64,000 nt of DNA. It comes from Planococcus sp. MB-3u-03 (lineage in GTDB: Bacteria; Bacillota; Bacilli; Bacillales_A; Planococcaceae). Of this stretch, positions 48,289-59,787 are shown in pieces. The stretch spans positions 96,001 through 160,000 of the forward strand of contig NZ_CP025135.1 in the NCBI RefSeq assembly GCF_002833405.1. Direction: 5' to 3'. Within the stretch, counting starts at the first letter, position 1. Each line of letters starts with the position of its first letter. The translations under genes were made by a program, and so were the position numbers. Under the pieces are notes generated by a model, which ran no database searches, was not told the origin of the DNA, and saw nothing but the letters and a program-made list of their open reading frames with translations.

Positions 48289-48552
48289 ATGTCTGAGCGT
48301 AACCAACGCAAAGTATACACAGGCCGCGTCGTGTCTGACAAAATGGATAAAACCATCACAGTAATGGTTGAAACTCAAAAAAAGCACGCGCTTTATGGCA
48401 AACGTGTAAAATACTCTAAGAAATTCAAGACTCATGATGAGAACAACGAAGCGAAAATGGGCGACATCGTTCGCATCATGGAAACTCGTCCGCTATCAGC
48501 TACAAAACGTTTCCGTTTAGTGGAAGTCGTCGAAAAAGCTGTCATCATCTAA
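48289..48552 (+). CDS. rpsQ: 30S ribosomal protein S17
   Basis: S17 is a primary 16S rRNA binder of OB fold. The 87-residue protein has [20 protein letters not shown] (~6-25) and [20 protein letters not shown] near the end. GAGAGGAGG precedes the ATG. Confidence 0.97.
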   Translation: MSERNQRKVYTGRVVSDKMDKTITVMVETQKKHALYGKRVKYSKKFKTHDENNEAKMGDIVRIMETRPLSATKRFRLVEVVEKAVII

Positions 48553-48599
48553 TTTAAATAAGTTCGGAATCCTAAAAGTTCCGGAGGGAGGTTACCTAA

Positions 48600-48968
<369 letters not shown>

Positions 48969-49004
48969 AACATCCAACGTGCGATACCAAGGAGGTGCGA
49001 CAGA

Positions 49005-49316
49005 ATGCATGTAAAAAAAGGCGATACAGTTAAGGTCATCTCTGGTAAAGACAAAGGCAAAACAGGAGTTGTTTTGACTGCTCTACCTAAGAAAGACCGT
49101 GTGCTCGTTGAAGGTGTTAACATCGTCAAAAAGCATACAAAACCGAACCAGGCAAGCCCGCAAGGCGGAATTGTCAGCCAAGAAGCTGCGATCCACGTTT
49201 CCAACGTGATGGTAGTTGACCCTAAATCCGGCGAGCCGACTCGCGTAGGATACAAAATGGAAGACGGCAAAAAAGTTCGTGTTGCAAAAAAATCCGGTGA
49301 AAAATTAGATAAATAA
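49005..49316 (+). CDS. rplX: 50S ribosomal protein L24
   Basis: L24 is an assembly initiator with a KOW motif: [20 protein letters not shown] (residues ~4-23). Length 103 residues. AAGGAGGTG precedes the ATG. Confidence 0.97.
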   Translation: MHVKKGDTVKVISGKDKGKTGVVLTALPKKDRVLVEGVNIVKKHTKPNQASPQGGIVSQEAAIHVSNVMVVDPKSGEPTRVGYKMEDGKKVRVAKKSGEKLDK

Positions 49317-49343
49317 AATTCCTGAATGAGGGGAGGTACAAAC

Positions 49344-50088
<745 letters not shown>

Positions 50089-50117
50089 TCCCCTAAATTG
50101 GGAAGGAGGTAAATGTA

Positions 50118-50516
50118 ATGACAATGACAGATCCGATTGCAGATATGCTGACACGCATTCGTAATGCAAACATGGTTCGTCACGAGAAATTGGAGCTTCC
50201 GGCTTCCAACGTGAAAAAAGACATCGCTGAAATCCTGAAGCGCGAAGGTTTCGTACGTGACGTAGAATATGTTGAAGATGATAAACAAGGCATGATCCGC
50301 ATTTTCCTTAAATACGGTGCTAACAACGAACGCGTCATCACTGGCTTGAAACGCATTTCAAAACCAGGACTACGTGTATACGCTAAAACTGACGAGGTGC
50401 CTCGTGTACTAAACGGTCTTGGAATCGCTCTAGTATCGACATCACAAGGTTTGGTAACTGATAAAGAAGCCCGCGCGAAAAAAGTCGGCGGCGAAATCAT
50501 AGCTTACGTTTGGTAA
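50118..50516 (+). CDS. rpsH: 30S ribosomal protein S8
   Basis: S8 binds the central domain of 16S rRNA and, in enterobacteria, represses the spc operon. The 132-residue protein has [20 protein letters not shown] (~5-24) and the C-terminal [20 protein letters not shown]. The ATG has AAGGAGG 8 bases upstream; ATG 50124 is a possible alternative two codons later. Confidence 0.96.
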   Translation: MTMTDPIADMLTRIRNANMVRHEKLELPASNVKKDIAEILKREGFVRDVEYVEDDKQGMIRIFLKYGANNERVITGLKRISKPGLRVYAKTDEVPRVLNGLGIALVSTSQGLVTDKEARAKKVGGEIIAYVW

Positions 50517-50546
50517 GAAGCAACAAACGAATGGAGGTGCAACAGA

Positions 50547-51086
50547 ATGTCACGTGTAGGTAAAAAACCAATCGAGGTTCCTGCTAACGTTACCGTTACT
50601 ATCGGAAACGATAATAACGTAACTGTAAAAGGGCCTAAAGGCGAGCTTGCTCGCTCGTTTAACTCAGATATCACAATCACGCAGGAAGACAATGTTTTGA
50701 CATTGTCACGCCCATCAGATTCCAAAGACCACCGCACAATCCACGGTACAACCCGTGCATTGCTCGCGAACATGGTTACTGGAGTATCTGAAGGCTTCTC
50801 CCGCTCACTTGAACTAGTCGGTGTAGGTTACCGTGCCCAGCTACAAGGCAAGAAATTGGTCTTGAACGTTGGATACTCTCATCCGGTGGAATTCACTCCG
50901 GAAGAAGGAATCGAAATCGAAGTACAAGGCAACACGAAAGTCGTCGTTAAAGGAATCAACAAAGAGATGGTCGGAGCACTTGCTTCAAACATCCGTGCTA
51001 CTCGCCCACCAGAGCCGTATAAAGGCAAAGGTATCCGTTACGAAGACGAAAAAGTTCGCCGCAAAGAAGGTAAAACAGGTAAATAA
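50547..51086 (+). CDS. rplF: 50S ribosomal protein L6
   Basis: L6 lies near the factor-binding region. The 179-residue protein begins [20 protein letters not shown] and ends with the [18 protein letters not shown] signature (here [20 protein letters not shown]). GGAGGTG precedes the ATG. Confidence 0.97.
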   Translation: MSRVGKKPIEVPANVTVTIGNDNNVTVKGPKGELARSFNSDITITQEDNVLTLSRPSDSKDHRTIHGTTRALLANMVTGVSEGFSRSLELVGVGYRAQLQGKKLVLNVGYSHPVEFTPEEGIEIEVQGNTKVVVKGINKEMVGALASNIRATRPPEPYKGKGIRYEDEKVRRKEGKTGK

Positions 51087-51119
51087 TGCTGCTTAGGCAG
51101 GCTGAAAGGAGTGACCTCA

Positions 51120-51482
51120 GTGATTACGAAACTCGATAAAAACGCATCCCGTAAAAAACGTCACGCTCGCGTACGTTCTAAAATCACGGGAACAGCTGAA
51201 CGTCCACGTTTGAACGTTTTCCGTTCAAACAAATACATCTACGCTCAATTGATCGACGATGTAAACGGCGTAACGCTTGCTAGCGCATCATCTGCAGATA
51301 AAGATTTTTCTCTTGAAACAAAAGGCAACGTCGAAGCGGCTGCTCAAGTCGGCGAAACGATTGCAAAACGCGCAGTAGAAAACGGCTTGAAATCAGTTGT
51401 TTTTGACCGCGGTGGTTATCTATATCACGGCCGTGTGAAAGCTTTGGCTGAATCTGCTCGTGAAAACGGCTTAGAATTCTAA
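51120..51482 (+). CDS. rplR: 50S ribosomal protein L18
   Basis: L18 binds 5S rRNA with L5 and L25. I chose GTG 51120 (120 residues, product [20 protein letters not shown]) because AAAGGAG ends 9 bases upstream and the length matches Bacillus L18. The GTG at 51111 overlaps the ribosome binding site. [20 protein letters not shown] is the conserved C-terminal signature. Confidence 0.96.
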   Translation: MITKLDKNASRKKRHARVRSKITGTAERPRLNVFRSNKYIYAQLIDDVNGVTLASASSADKDFSLETKGNVEAAAQVGETIAKRAVENGLKSVVFDRGGYLYHGRVKALAESARENGLEF

Positions 51483-51502
51483 AAGAAGGAGGGACCCATA
51501 TA

Positions 51503-52003
51503 ATGCGTCGTATTGATCCAAACAAACTTGAACTTGAAGAACGCGTAGTTACGATTAACCGCGTAGCGAAAGTTGTAAAAGGTGGACGTCGTTTCCGTTT
51601 CTCCGCATTGGTTGTTGTAGGCGACAAAAATGGTAAAGTCGGTTTTGGTACTGGGAAAGCACAAGAAGTTCCAGAAGCAATCCGTAAAGCTATTGAAGAT
51701 GCGAAGAAGAACTTAATCGAAGTACCTATGGTTAAAGGTACTACTCCACATCTAGTGACCGGGCGCTTCGGTGCCGGCTCGATTCTTATCAAACCTGCTT
51801 CACCAGGTACTGGTGTTATTGCTGGTGGTCCTGTTCGTGCGGTATTAGAGCTTGCAGGAGTACAAGACATCTTGTCTAAATCTCTTGGTTCTAACACACC
51901 GATCAACATGGTCCGTGCTACTATCAACGGTTTGACTCAACTGAAGAGCGCTGATGAAGTTGCAAAACTTCGCGGTAAAACTACAGAAGAGTTATTCCAA
52001 TAA
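51503..52003 (+). CDS. rpsE: 30S ribosomal protein S5
   Basis: S5 acts in decoding fidelity and at mRNA entry. The 166-residue protein has [20 protein letters not shown] (~24-43), a double-stranded RNA-binding-like fold, and [22 protein letters not shown] precedes the ATG. The spectinomycin-linked loop (residues ~20-30) reads wild type. Confidence 0.97.
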   Translation: MRRIDPNKLELEERVVTINRVAKVVKGGRRFRFSALVVVGDKNGKVGFGTGKAQEVPEAIRKAIEDAKKNLIEVPMVKGTTPHLVTGRFGAGSILIKPASPGTGVIAGGPVRAVLELAGVQDILSKSLGSNTPINMVRATINGLTQLKSADEVAKLRGKTTEELFQ

Positions 52004-52017
52004 GGGAGGGAAATTAC

Positions 52018-52200
52018 ATGGCTACTAAACTAGAAATTACCCTCACTAAATCCGTGATCGGTTCAAAGCCGACACAACGTAAAACAGTCCAGTCACTAGG
52101 CCTGCGCAAAATGCATCAGACAGTTGAGCACCAAGACAACGCGGCAGTTCGCGGAATGCTTGATAAAGTCGCTCACTTAGTTACTATTAAAGAAGTTTAA
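52018..52200 (+). CDS. rpmD: 50S ribosomal protein L30
   Basis: A small 60-residue L30: [20 protein letters not shown] then [22 protein letters not shown] precedes the ATG. Lies between rpsE and rplO as in all Bacillales. Confidence 0.97.
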   Translation: MATKLEITLTKSVIGSKPTQRKTVQSLGLRKMHQTVEHQDNAAVRGMLDKVAHLVTIKEV

Positions 52201-52233
52201 TCCCTGATTTCTATAGAAGGAGGTGCCAACCAC

Positions 52234-52674
52234 ATGAAACTTCACGAATTAAAACCAGCAGAAGGTTCACGCAGCTCACGCAAGCGTATCGGACGCGGAA
52301 TCGGTTCAGGTACTGGTAAAACAGCCGGTAAAGGCCACAAAGGTCAAAAAGCCCGTTCAGGCGGCGGTGTCCGTCCAGGATTCGAGGGTGGTCAAAACCC
52401 ATTGTTCCGTCGTTTGCCGAAGCGTGGATTCACGAACATCAACCGTAAAGATTACACTGTTGTAAACCTTGACGTGTTGAACCGTTTCGAAGAAGGCACA
52501 GAAATTACACCTGCATTGTTGATCGAAACAGGTGTTGTGAGCAAGGAGCGTTCTGGTATCAAGATCCTTGGTAACGGAAGCTTGGACAAGAAATTGTCTG
52601 TACAAGCCCACAAATTCTCTGCATCAGCTAAAGAAGCTATTGAAGCTGCCGGCGGTCAAACCGAGGTGCTTTAA
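52234..52674 (+). CDS. rplO: 50S ribosomal protein L15
   Basis: L15 is a late-assembly 50S protein. The 146-residue protein has the glycine-rich N-terminal tail [20 protein letters not shown] (~18-37) and [26 protein letters not shown] precedes the ATG. One-base overlap with secY (TAATG). Confidence 0.97.
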   Translation: MKLHELKPAEGSRSSRKRIGRGIGSGTGKTAGKGHKGQKARSGGGVRPGFEGGQNPLFRRLPKRGFTNINRKDYTVVNLDVLNRFEEGTEITPALLIETGVVSKERSGIKILGNGSLDKKLSVQAHKFSASAKEAIEAAGGQTEVL

Positions 52675-53969
52675 TGTTTCAGACAATCTCTAATCTTATG
52701 CGCGTATCTGATATTCGAAATAAAATTTTCTTTACTTTAGCAATGCTCATCATCTTCCGTATCGGGACATTCGTTCCGGTGCCGAACGTTGATGCGTCAG
52801 TACTCCAAGCTACTGATCAGATGGGTCTGATCGGTTTCTTGAATACTTTCGGTGGAGGCGCCCTTGCCAACTTCTCGATTTTGGCGATGGGAATCATGCC
52901 TTATATCACAGCATCGATCATCGTGCAGCTTCTGCAAATGGATGTTGTGCCGAAATTTGCTGAGTGGGCGAAACAAGGTGAAGTCGGAAGACGGAAACTT
53001 GCTCAATTCACTCGTTACTTTACAATTGTTCTTGCATTTATTCAGGCGATCGGTATGTCTTATGGATTTAACCAAATGTACGGAGGTACATTGATTCAAG
53101 ATGATTCGATTGCGACTTACGTGGTAATCGCCATCGTACTGACAGCAGGAACAGCATTTCTATTGTGGCTTGGTGAGCAGATCACGGCAAAAGGCGTGGG
53201 GAACGGTATTTCGATTATCATCTTCGCAGGGATTGTCGCTGCAGTACCAGGAGCAATTAACCAACTTTATGCGCAGCAGATCCAAGGGGCTGGCGACCAG
53301 CTTCCGGTCAATATTGCCATCATGGCATTGCTCGCACTCGCAGTTGTTGCAATTACTGTATTGGTCATTTACGTCCAACAAGCGTTGCGTAAAATCCCGA
53401 TCCAGTATGCCAAACGTGTCGCTGGCCGTGGCCAGAGCTCAACTGGGCAGCAAACGCATTTACCTTTGAAAGTAAACGCGGCCGGAGTTATCCCGGTAAT
53501 CTTTGCTGTGGCGTTCATCATCACGCCGCAAACCATTGCTTCTTTCTTTGGAGCCAACGCGTTTACGGAGGCAATCCAGAATACGTTTGATTACACGCGT
53601 CCTGTCGGCATGATCATTTATGTCGCCTTGATTATTGCATTCACGTATTTCTATGCATTCATTCAGGTCAACCCTGAAAACGTAGCGGATAACTTGAAAA
53701 AGCAAGGTGCATACATTCCGGGAATCCGTCCGGGTAAAAATACGCAAGATTATTTAACAAGTGTGCTTTACCGTTTAACTTTTGTGGGAGCTATCTTCCT
53801 ATCAGTTATCTCGGTTCTGCCAATCTTCTTCATCAATATCGCAAACCTGCCTCAATCTGCACAGATTGGCGGCACCAGTTTGCTGATCGTCGTCGGGGTA
53901 GCCTTGGAGACAATGAAGCAATTGGAATCGCAGCTTGTGAAACGTCATTACAAAGGCTTTATGAAATAA
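52674..53969 (+). CDS. secY: SecY, protein translocation channel
   Basis: SecY is the central channel of the Sec translocon. The 431-residue protein has ten hydrophobic membrane segments, with the GIMPYITASIIVQLL segment (~75-89) of TM2 and the cytoplasmic loop containing AKRVAGRGQSSTGQQTHLP. Its start overlaps the rplO stop. Works with SecE, encoded at about 15.8 kb. Confidence 0.97.
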   Translation: MFQTISNLMRVSDIRNKIFFTLAMLIIFRIGTFVPVPNVDASVLQATDQMGLIGFLNTFGGGALANFSILAMGIMPYITASIIVQLLQMDVVPKFAEWAKQGEVGRRKLAQFTRYFTIVLAFIQAIGMSYGFNQMYGGTLIQDDSIATYVVIAIVLTAGTAFLLWLGEQITAKGVGNGISIIIFAGIVAAVPGAINQLYAQQIQGAGDQLPVNIAIMALLALAVVAITVLVIYVQQALRKIPIQYAKRVAGRGQSSTGQQTHLPLKVNAAGVIPVIFAVAFIITPQTIASFFGANAFTEAIQNTFDYTRPVGMIIYVALIIAFTYFYAFIQVNPENVADNLKKQGAYIPGIRPGKNTQDYLTSVLYRLTFVGAIFLSVISVLPIFFINIANLPQSAQIGGTSLLIVVGVALETMKQLESQLVKRHYKGFMK

Positions 53970-54680
<711 letters not shown>

Positions 54681-54985
54681 GTCCCGGCGCCGGGCGCAGC
54701 TAGTTGCCTCCATGTGGCTTTAAGGAGCACCGGAGATATGAATTTTCGAGAGCTGCAAAAGCAAATAAGGCTTGATTATATGAAACCGGTGAGGCTCGTT
54801 GCTCCGTGCAATTCCGCACCGGAGGTAGTATAATGGGTTTCGTGGAAGCATCTGTGTAACGGGTTTGGAACTCATCCAAGGCAGTCCGGGCAGTCGAGGA
54901 TACGTGGGTCAGACTGGCTCAACCGGAACCCCCGAACTCCGCTGTCATAAGTGGGGAGAGGAACCCGGAGAAGGTCTTTCAAATG
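54681..54985 (+). other. Structured, GC-rich intergenic region between adk and infA (map absent)
   Basis: This gene-poor stretch lies where map is expected in relatives; no aminopeptidase reading frame is present in any frame. It holds a 9-mer GCACCGGAG twice (54727 and 54816), CCGGTG (54786) that can pair with either copy, a hairpin GTGC-AATTCC-GCAC extended by CTCC/GGAG (54802-54824), and a CAGTC/GACTG stem (54891-54916). Two small frames with ribosome binding sites, 54738-54833 (31 codons) and 54833-54859 (8 codons), overlap as TAATG. I recognise no known RNA family. Confidence 0.55.
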
Positions 54986-55039
54986 TCACTCATGAATTCC
55001 TGGTGAATGGATAAGAATTATTCAATCAGCAAATACTGT

Positions 55040-55067
55040 TTGAAGATGAGTACCTGATTTGTATACA
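55040..55067 (+). promoter_or_regulatory. Possible promoter of infA
   Basis: TTGAAG and TATACA are separated by 16 bases, ending 17 bases before the infA start. It would let infA and the alpha operon be expressed apart from secY-adk. Confidence 0.5.
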
Positions 55068-55084
55068 GAAGGGAGACTGGGTCG

Positions 55085-55303
55085 ATGGCGAAAGACGATG
55101 TAATTGAAATCGAGGGAACAGTCATTGAGACTTTGCCCAACGCGATGTTTAAAGTGGAGCTTGAAAATGGCCATACGATTCTTGCGCACGTATCAGGCAA
55201 GATTCGCATGCATTTCATCCGCATTCTGCCAGGAGATAAAGTAACAGTAGAACTTTCTCCTTACGATTTAACACGCGGTCGCATCACATACCGTTTTAAA
55301 TAA
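55085..55303 (+). CDS. infA: Translation initiation factor IF-1
   Basis: IF-1 binds the 30S A site during initiation. The 72-residue OB-fold protein starts [20 protein letters not shown] and contains [21 protein letters not shown] purine-rich GGGAGACTGG lies upstream of the ATG. It opens the alpha operon part. Confidence 0.96.
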   Translation: MAKDDVIEIEGTVIETLPNAMFKVELENGHTILAHVSGKIRMHFIRILPGDKVTVELSPYDLTRGRITYRFK

Positions 55304-55340
55304 TCTTTTGCACTCCGGACTACTAAGGAGGTTGGGTTAG

Positions 55341-55454
<114 letters not shown>

Positions 55455-55478
55455 TAAAGAAGGAGGTGCATCGCACAC

Positions 55479-55844
55479 ATGGCACGTATTTCTGGTGTTG
55501 ACATTCCGCGCGACAAACGCGTTGTAATTTCATTGACTTATATCTACGGTGTTGGGAAAACGACTGCTCAGAAAGTTCTTTCTGGTGCTGGTGTTTCTGA
55601 AGAGACTCGCGTTCGCGATCTTACAGAAGACGAGTTGAACAATATCCGTGAACAATTGGATCAGTACAAAATCGAAGGTGACCTTCGCCGTGAAGTTTCC
55701 ATGAACATCAAACGTTTGATGGAAATCGCTAGCTTCCGTGGTATCCGCCACCGTCGCGGTCTTCCGGTTCGTGGTCAAAATACGAAGAACAACGCGCGTA
55801 CGCGTAAAGGTCCTCGTAAAACTGTAGCTAACAAGAAAAAATAA
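55479..55844 (+). CDS. rpsM: 30S ribosomal protein S13
   Basis: S13 contacts the 50S subunit and P-site tRNA. The 121-residue protein starts [20 protein letters not shown] and has [20 protein letters not shown] near the C-terminus. AGGAGGTG precedes the ATG. Confidence 0.97.
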   Translation: MARISGVDIPRDKRVVISLTYIYGVGKTTAQKVLSGAGVSEETRVRDLTEDELNNIREQLDQYKIEGDLRREVSMNIKRLMEIASFRGIRHRRGLPVRGQNTKNNARTRKGPRKTVANKKK

Positions 55845-55851
55845 TCAGTAA

Positions 55852-56259
<408 letters not shown>

Positions 56260-56386
56260 TCGTTGGTCTGAGTAGGATTTTTGAACATCACGACTTACTA
56301 AATGTGTTCTGAATCGTAGCGAAAGTCTGTGACTATCGAATTCTTATGCAACGAAAATACCGACGTTTTGAAGGAGGGTAAACTGA

Positions 56387-57331
56387 ATGCTCGAAATAGA
56401 AAAACCAAAAATTGAAACGGTTGAGATCGACAGCAATGCCAAATACGGCAAATTCGTTGTTGAACCCCTTGAGCGTGGATATGGTACCACTTTAGGTAAC
56501 TCCTTACGTCGAATCTTACTTTCATCTTTACCGGGCGCAGCTGTTACTTCGATCCAAATTGATGGCGTTTTGCATGAATTCTCCACTGTCGAAGGTGTAG
56601 AAGAAGATGTTGCCTCTATCATTTTGAACATCAAGAAGCTCGCTTTGAAAATTTACTCTGACGAAGAAAAAGTCATTGAAATTGATGTAAAAGGTGACGG
56701 AACGGTTACGGCTGCAGATATCACTCACGATAGTGACGTGGAAATTCTGAATCCGGATCTATATATTGCGACAATCGCGAAAGACGGCCACTTGCGCATG
56801 CGCATGTATGCTAACCGCGGCCGTGGATATGCCCGTGCAGATCAGAACAAACGTGAAGATCTTCCGATCGGCGTTATCCCGATTGACTCTATTTATACGC
56901 CAGTTTCACGCGTCAATTTCCAAGTGGAAAATACCCGTGTGGGCCAACTCGCTCATTTCGATAAATTAACCCTCGATGTCTGGACAGATGGAAGCATCGG
57001 TCCTAAAGAGGCAATTGCGCTTGGCGCGAAAATTTTCACTGAACATCTGAACATCTTCGTAGGATTGACGGATGAGGCTCAAACAGCTGAAATCATGGTT
57101 GAAAAAGAAGAAGACCAAAAAGAGAAAGTGCTTGAGATGACTATCGAAGAGCTTGATCTTTCTGTTCGTTCTTATAACTGCCTGAAACGTGCCGGCATTA
57201 ACACTGTCCACGAATTGGCCAACAAGTCGGAAGACGACATGATGAAAGTTCGCAACCTCGGACGCAAATCACTTGAAGAAGTGAAAGTGAAGTTGGAAGA
57301 TCTAGGTCTTGGCCTTCGTAAAGAAGACTGA
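56387..57331 (+). CDS. rpoA: RNA polymerase alpha subunit
   Basis: Alpha dimer starts core polymerase assembly; its C-terminal domain binds UP elements and activators. The 314-residue protein has [20 protein letters not shown] (~26-45) in the N-terminal domain and [20 protein letters not shown] (~246-265) in the C-terminal domain. AAGGAGGG precedes the ATG. Confidence 0.97.
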   Translation: MLEIEKPKIETVEIDSNAKYGKFVVEPLERGYGTTLGNSLRRILLSSLPGAAVTSIQIDGVLHEFSTVEGVEEDVASIILNIKKLALKIYSDEEKVIEIDVKGDGTVTAADITHDSDVEILNPDLYIATIAKDGHLRMRMYANRGRGYARADQNKREDLPIGVIPIDSIYTPVSRVNFQVENTRVGQLAHFDKLTLDVWTDGSIGPKEAIALGAKIFTEHLNIFVGLTDEAQTAEIMVEKEEDQKEKVLEMTIEELDLSVRSYNCLKRAGINTVHELANKSEDDMMKVRNLGRKSLEEVKVKLEDLGLGLRKED

Positions 57332-57376
57332 TTGCCCGGTTCTTTCTGAACTATTCAACAAAGGAGGGAAACTTCA

Positions 57377-57751
57377 ATGAGAAAACTTCAACGTACAAGT
57401 TCTCAACGTAAAGCGCTTTTGCGTGACCTTACGACTGACCTAATCGTTCACGAACGCATTCAGACAACTGAAGCACGTGCAAAAGAAGTCCGTTCAACTG
57501 TAGAAAAAATGATCACGCTTGGTAAGCGCGGAGACATCCACGCACGCCGTAAAGCTGCAGCATACATTCGCCGTGAACTCGTGACTTCGACTGACGAAGA
57601 AGGCAACGAAAACACAATCTTTGCTTTGCAAAAATTGTTTGATGATGTAGCACCACGTTACGCTGACCGTCAAGGCGGCTACACGCGCATCATGAAAATG
57701 GGGCCTCGTCGCGGAGATGGCGCACCAATCGTAATTATTGAATTGGTTTAA
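57377..57751 (+). CDS. rplQ: 50S ribosomal protein L17
   Basis: L17 lies near the tunnel exit. The 124-residue protein has [20 protein letters not shown] and [27 protein letters not shown] precedes the ATG. A terminator follows, closing the long S10-spc-alpha array. Confidence 0.97.
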   Translation: MRKLQRTSSQRKALLRDLTTDLIVHERIQTTEARAKEVRSTVEKMITLGKRGDIHARRKAAAYIRRELVTSTDEEGNENTIFALQKLFDDVAPRYADRQGGYTRIMKMGPRRGDGAPIVIIELV

Positions 57752-57757
57752 TCAGTT

Positions 57758-57786
57758 GAAGAGGGTTCATAGCCCTCTTCTTTTAG
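57758..57786 (+). terminator. Terminator of the ribosomal protein array
   Basis: GAAGAGGG and CCCTCTTC form a perfect 8-bp stem with a 7-base loop, followed by TTTT. Confidence 0.88.
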
Positions 57787-57835
57787 CATCATGATTTATA
57801 CGACAATATGAAAAGCTGAGTGTTATGATGAGCGA

Positions 57836-57956
57836 GCCTTAGGGCGGCGTCTCGTCTAGCTCTACGCACCTCATTCAACCGGCGGCTTAAGCACCCGCAG
57901 GAGCCATAGAGACAGAAAAGCGCATACTCTGAATGAGGTGCGCGCTTTTTTTATTT
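57836..57956 (+). ncRNA. Candidate small RNA or leader upstream of ecfA1
   Basis: A perfect 12-bp stem, CGCACCTCATTC (57865) with GAATGAGGTGCG (57931), encloses 54 bases and runs into CGC then seven T, a terminator-like 3' end. A possible promoter upstream is ACGACA-18-TATGAT (57800-57829). GTCTC (57849) can pair with GAGAC (57909), which would compete with the terminator stem. It lies between the rplQ terminator and ecfA1 and holds no good reading frame. It could be a stand-alone RNA of about 120 nt or an attenuated ecf leader. Confidence 0.5.
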
Positions 57957-58090
57957 ATTGATCAATTAATTTTCAGTGTTGATATTCCGCAGAAGGGAAT
58001 ATGAGCAGTGCAAATTAAGCGTGGCTAAAGAGTTCCCGTTTTACAGCACATAAGAGCAGAGTAGAGAAAGTTTAGAGGAGGCTTCAACAC

Positions 58091-58939
58091 ATGAAAGGAA
58101 GCATTTTGTCATTCGAACAAGTGACATTCACATACGCACCGGAAGACAAGTCGGTCAAGCCGGCCGTTTCGGACCTATCGTTCTCGATTGGCGAAGGCGA
58201 ATGGGTGGCGCTTGTCGGACACAACGGCTCGGGCAAGTCGACAATCGCCAAATTGATGAACGGCTTATTATTCCCGCAGCAAGGAACAGTCAAAGCAATG
58301 GGACTGACAATGTCTGAAGAAAGCTTGTGGGACATCCGCTCGCAGATGGGCATGGTGTTTCAAAATCCAGACAACCAATTCGTCGGGGCAACGGTGCAGG
58401 ATGATGTAGCGTTCGCGCTCGAAAACAACGGCGTTCCTCACGAAGAAATGGTCGTGCGTGTCCGTGAATCTTTGCAGCAAGTGAAGATGGCGGACTATCT
58501 CGATCATGAACCGCATCACCTATCGGGCGGGCAAAAGCAGCGTGTGGCGATTGCCGGGGCACTTGCTTTGCGCCCCCGCCTGCTCATTTTGGATGAAGCT
58601 ACATCGATGCTCGACCCTCAAGGGCGCCGGGAAGTGATCGAGACAATCCGCGAATTGCGTGAAGCAACAGGCCTGACTGTGCTGTCGATTACCCATGACC
58701 TTGAGGAAGCGGCACTCGCTGACCGTGTGCTGGTGATGAATGCCGGGCATAAACAAATGGAAGGCACTCCCGATGAAGTGTTTTCCTCGGGTGAAGAGCT
58801 GACCGAAATGGGGCTGGACTTGCCGTTTGCGATGCGGATGGCCGGTTTACTGAAACAAGCCGGAGTGCCGATGACCGGTGAATCTATGACAGAACATGAG
58901 CTGGTGGAGGAATTATGGACATATTACTCAAGCAAGTAG
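58091..58939 (+). CDS. ecfA1: ECF transporter ATPase EcfA1
   Basis: One of two ATPases of the energy-coupling factor module that powers many vitamin and metal S-components. The 282-residue protein has Walker A GHNGSGKSTIAKL (~44-56), Q-loop region VFQNPDNQF (~92), signature LSGGQKQRVAIAGALA (~141-156) and Walker B RLLILDEAT. GAGGAGG precedes the ATG. Its end overlaps ecfA2 by 25 bases. The gene order ecfA1-ecfA2-ecfT-truA-rplM-rpsI is standard in Firmicutes. Confidence 0.95.
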   Translation: MKGSILSFEQVTFTYAPEDKSVKPAVSDLSFSIGEGEWVALVGHNGSGKSTIAKLMNGLLFPQQGTVKAMGLTMSEESLWDIRSQMGMVFQNPDNQFVGATVQDDVAFALENNGVPHEEMVVRVRESLQQVKMADYLDHEPHHLSGGQKQRVAIAGALALRPRLLILDEATSMLDPQGRREVIETIRELREATGLTVLSITHDLEEAALADRVLVMNAGHKQMEGTPDEVFSSGEELTEMGLDLPFAMRMAGLLKQAGVPMTGESMTEHELVEELWTYYSSK

Positions 58940-59787
58940 GATATAGCTACGCGAAAGATACCCCTTTTGAAAAGCGGGCGCTGACGGATGTCACGCTGCA
59001 CATACCATCGGGCTCTTACACAGCGATCATCGGGCACACGGGTTCCGGGAAATCGACCGTGCTGCAGCATTTGAATGCCTTATTGCAGCCGACTGAAGGC
59101 AGTGTACTGATCGGCGAGCGGAAAATCGAGGCAGGGACGAAAGCGAAGAACTTGAGGGATGTGCGGAAAAAAGTCGGCATCGTCTTCCAATTCCCGGAGC
59201 AGCAGCTATTCGATGAAACGGTCCTGAAAGACATCATGTTCGGCCCGCTGAATTTCGGTGTACCCGAAGAGGAGGCCCGCAGACGGGCAATCGCTTTGGT
59301 CGAACAGCTTGGGCTTCCGGAAGGCGTGCTGGAGAAATCGCCTTTTGACTTATCCGGGGGGCAGATGCGCCGCGTCGCGATAGCAGGAGTCTTGGCGATG
59401 GAGCCGGATGTTTTGGTGCTGGATGAACCGACAGCAGGACTCGATCCGCGAGGACGCCGGGAAATCATGGATCTGTTTTACCGCCTGCATCAAGAGAAAG
59501 GCTTAACGACTGTGCTTGTGACCCACAGCATGGAAGATGCGGCGCGTTATGCGGATACGCTGGCCATCATGCATGGCGGCAAATGCGTCGCCACAGGTGA
59601 TGTGCGGGACGTCTTCGCCAATGAAGAGCAACTCGGCGATTACCGGCTGGAGCCGCCGCGCACCGTGCGCATGCAGCGGGAGTTTGAAGAGAAAACCGGC
59701 TTGACACTCGATGAACTTGCGCTGACTGAAGAAGCGCTGGCACGTTCCATTGCGCAAGCGCTCAAGGAAGGGCGTGAGCCGAAATGA
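58915..59787 (+). CDS. ecfA2: ECF transporter ATPase EcfA2
   Basis: The second ATPase of the ECF module. The 290-residue protein has GHTGSGKSTVLQH (~37-49), VFQFPEQQLFDETVL with the Q-loop (~92-106), LSGGQMRRVAIAGVLA (~144-159) and VLVLDEPTAGLDP. ATG 58915 lies inside ecfA1 with GGAGGAA upstream. The stop overlaps ecfT as ATGA, so the three subunits are translationally coupled. Confidence 0.95.
   Translation: MDILLKQVGYSYAKDTPFEKRALTDVTLHIPSGSYTAIIGHTGSGKSTVLQHLNALLQPTEGSVLIGERKIEAGTKAKNLRDVRKKVGIVFQFPEQQLFDETVLKDIMFGPLNFGVPEEEARRRAIALVEQLGLPEGVLEKSPFDLSGGQMRRVAIAGVLAMEPDVLVLDEPTAGLDPRGRREIMDLFYRLHQEKGLTTVLVTHSMEDAARYADTLAIMHGGKCVATGDVRDVFANEEQLGDYRLEPPRTVRMQREFEEKTGLTLDELALTEEALARSIAQALKEGREPK

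Noticed and set aside
54781..54860. Magnesium (M-box) riboswitch in the adk-infA gap
   Set aside because: GGTGAGGCTC resembles the M-box start, but the remaining conserved blocks are absent and infA is not an M-box target.
54681..54985. Group I or group II intron remnant, or RNase P/SRP/tmRNA gene
   Set aside because: No domain V, no P3-P7 core, and none of the signature sequences of RNase P, SRP RNA or tmRNA could be found by eye.
57979..58005. Promoter for ecfA1 (TTGATA-15-TATGAG)
   Set aside because: The spacer is short and the -10 box poor; too weak to list as a feature.
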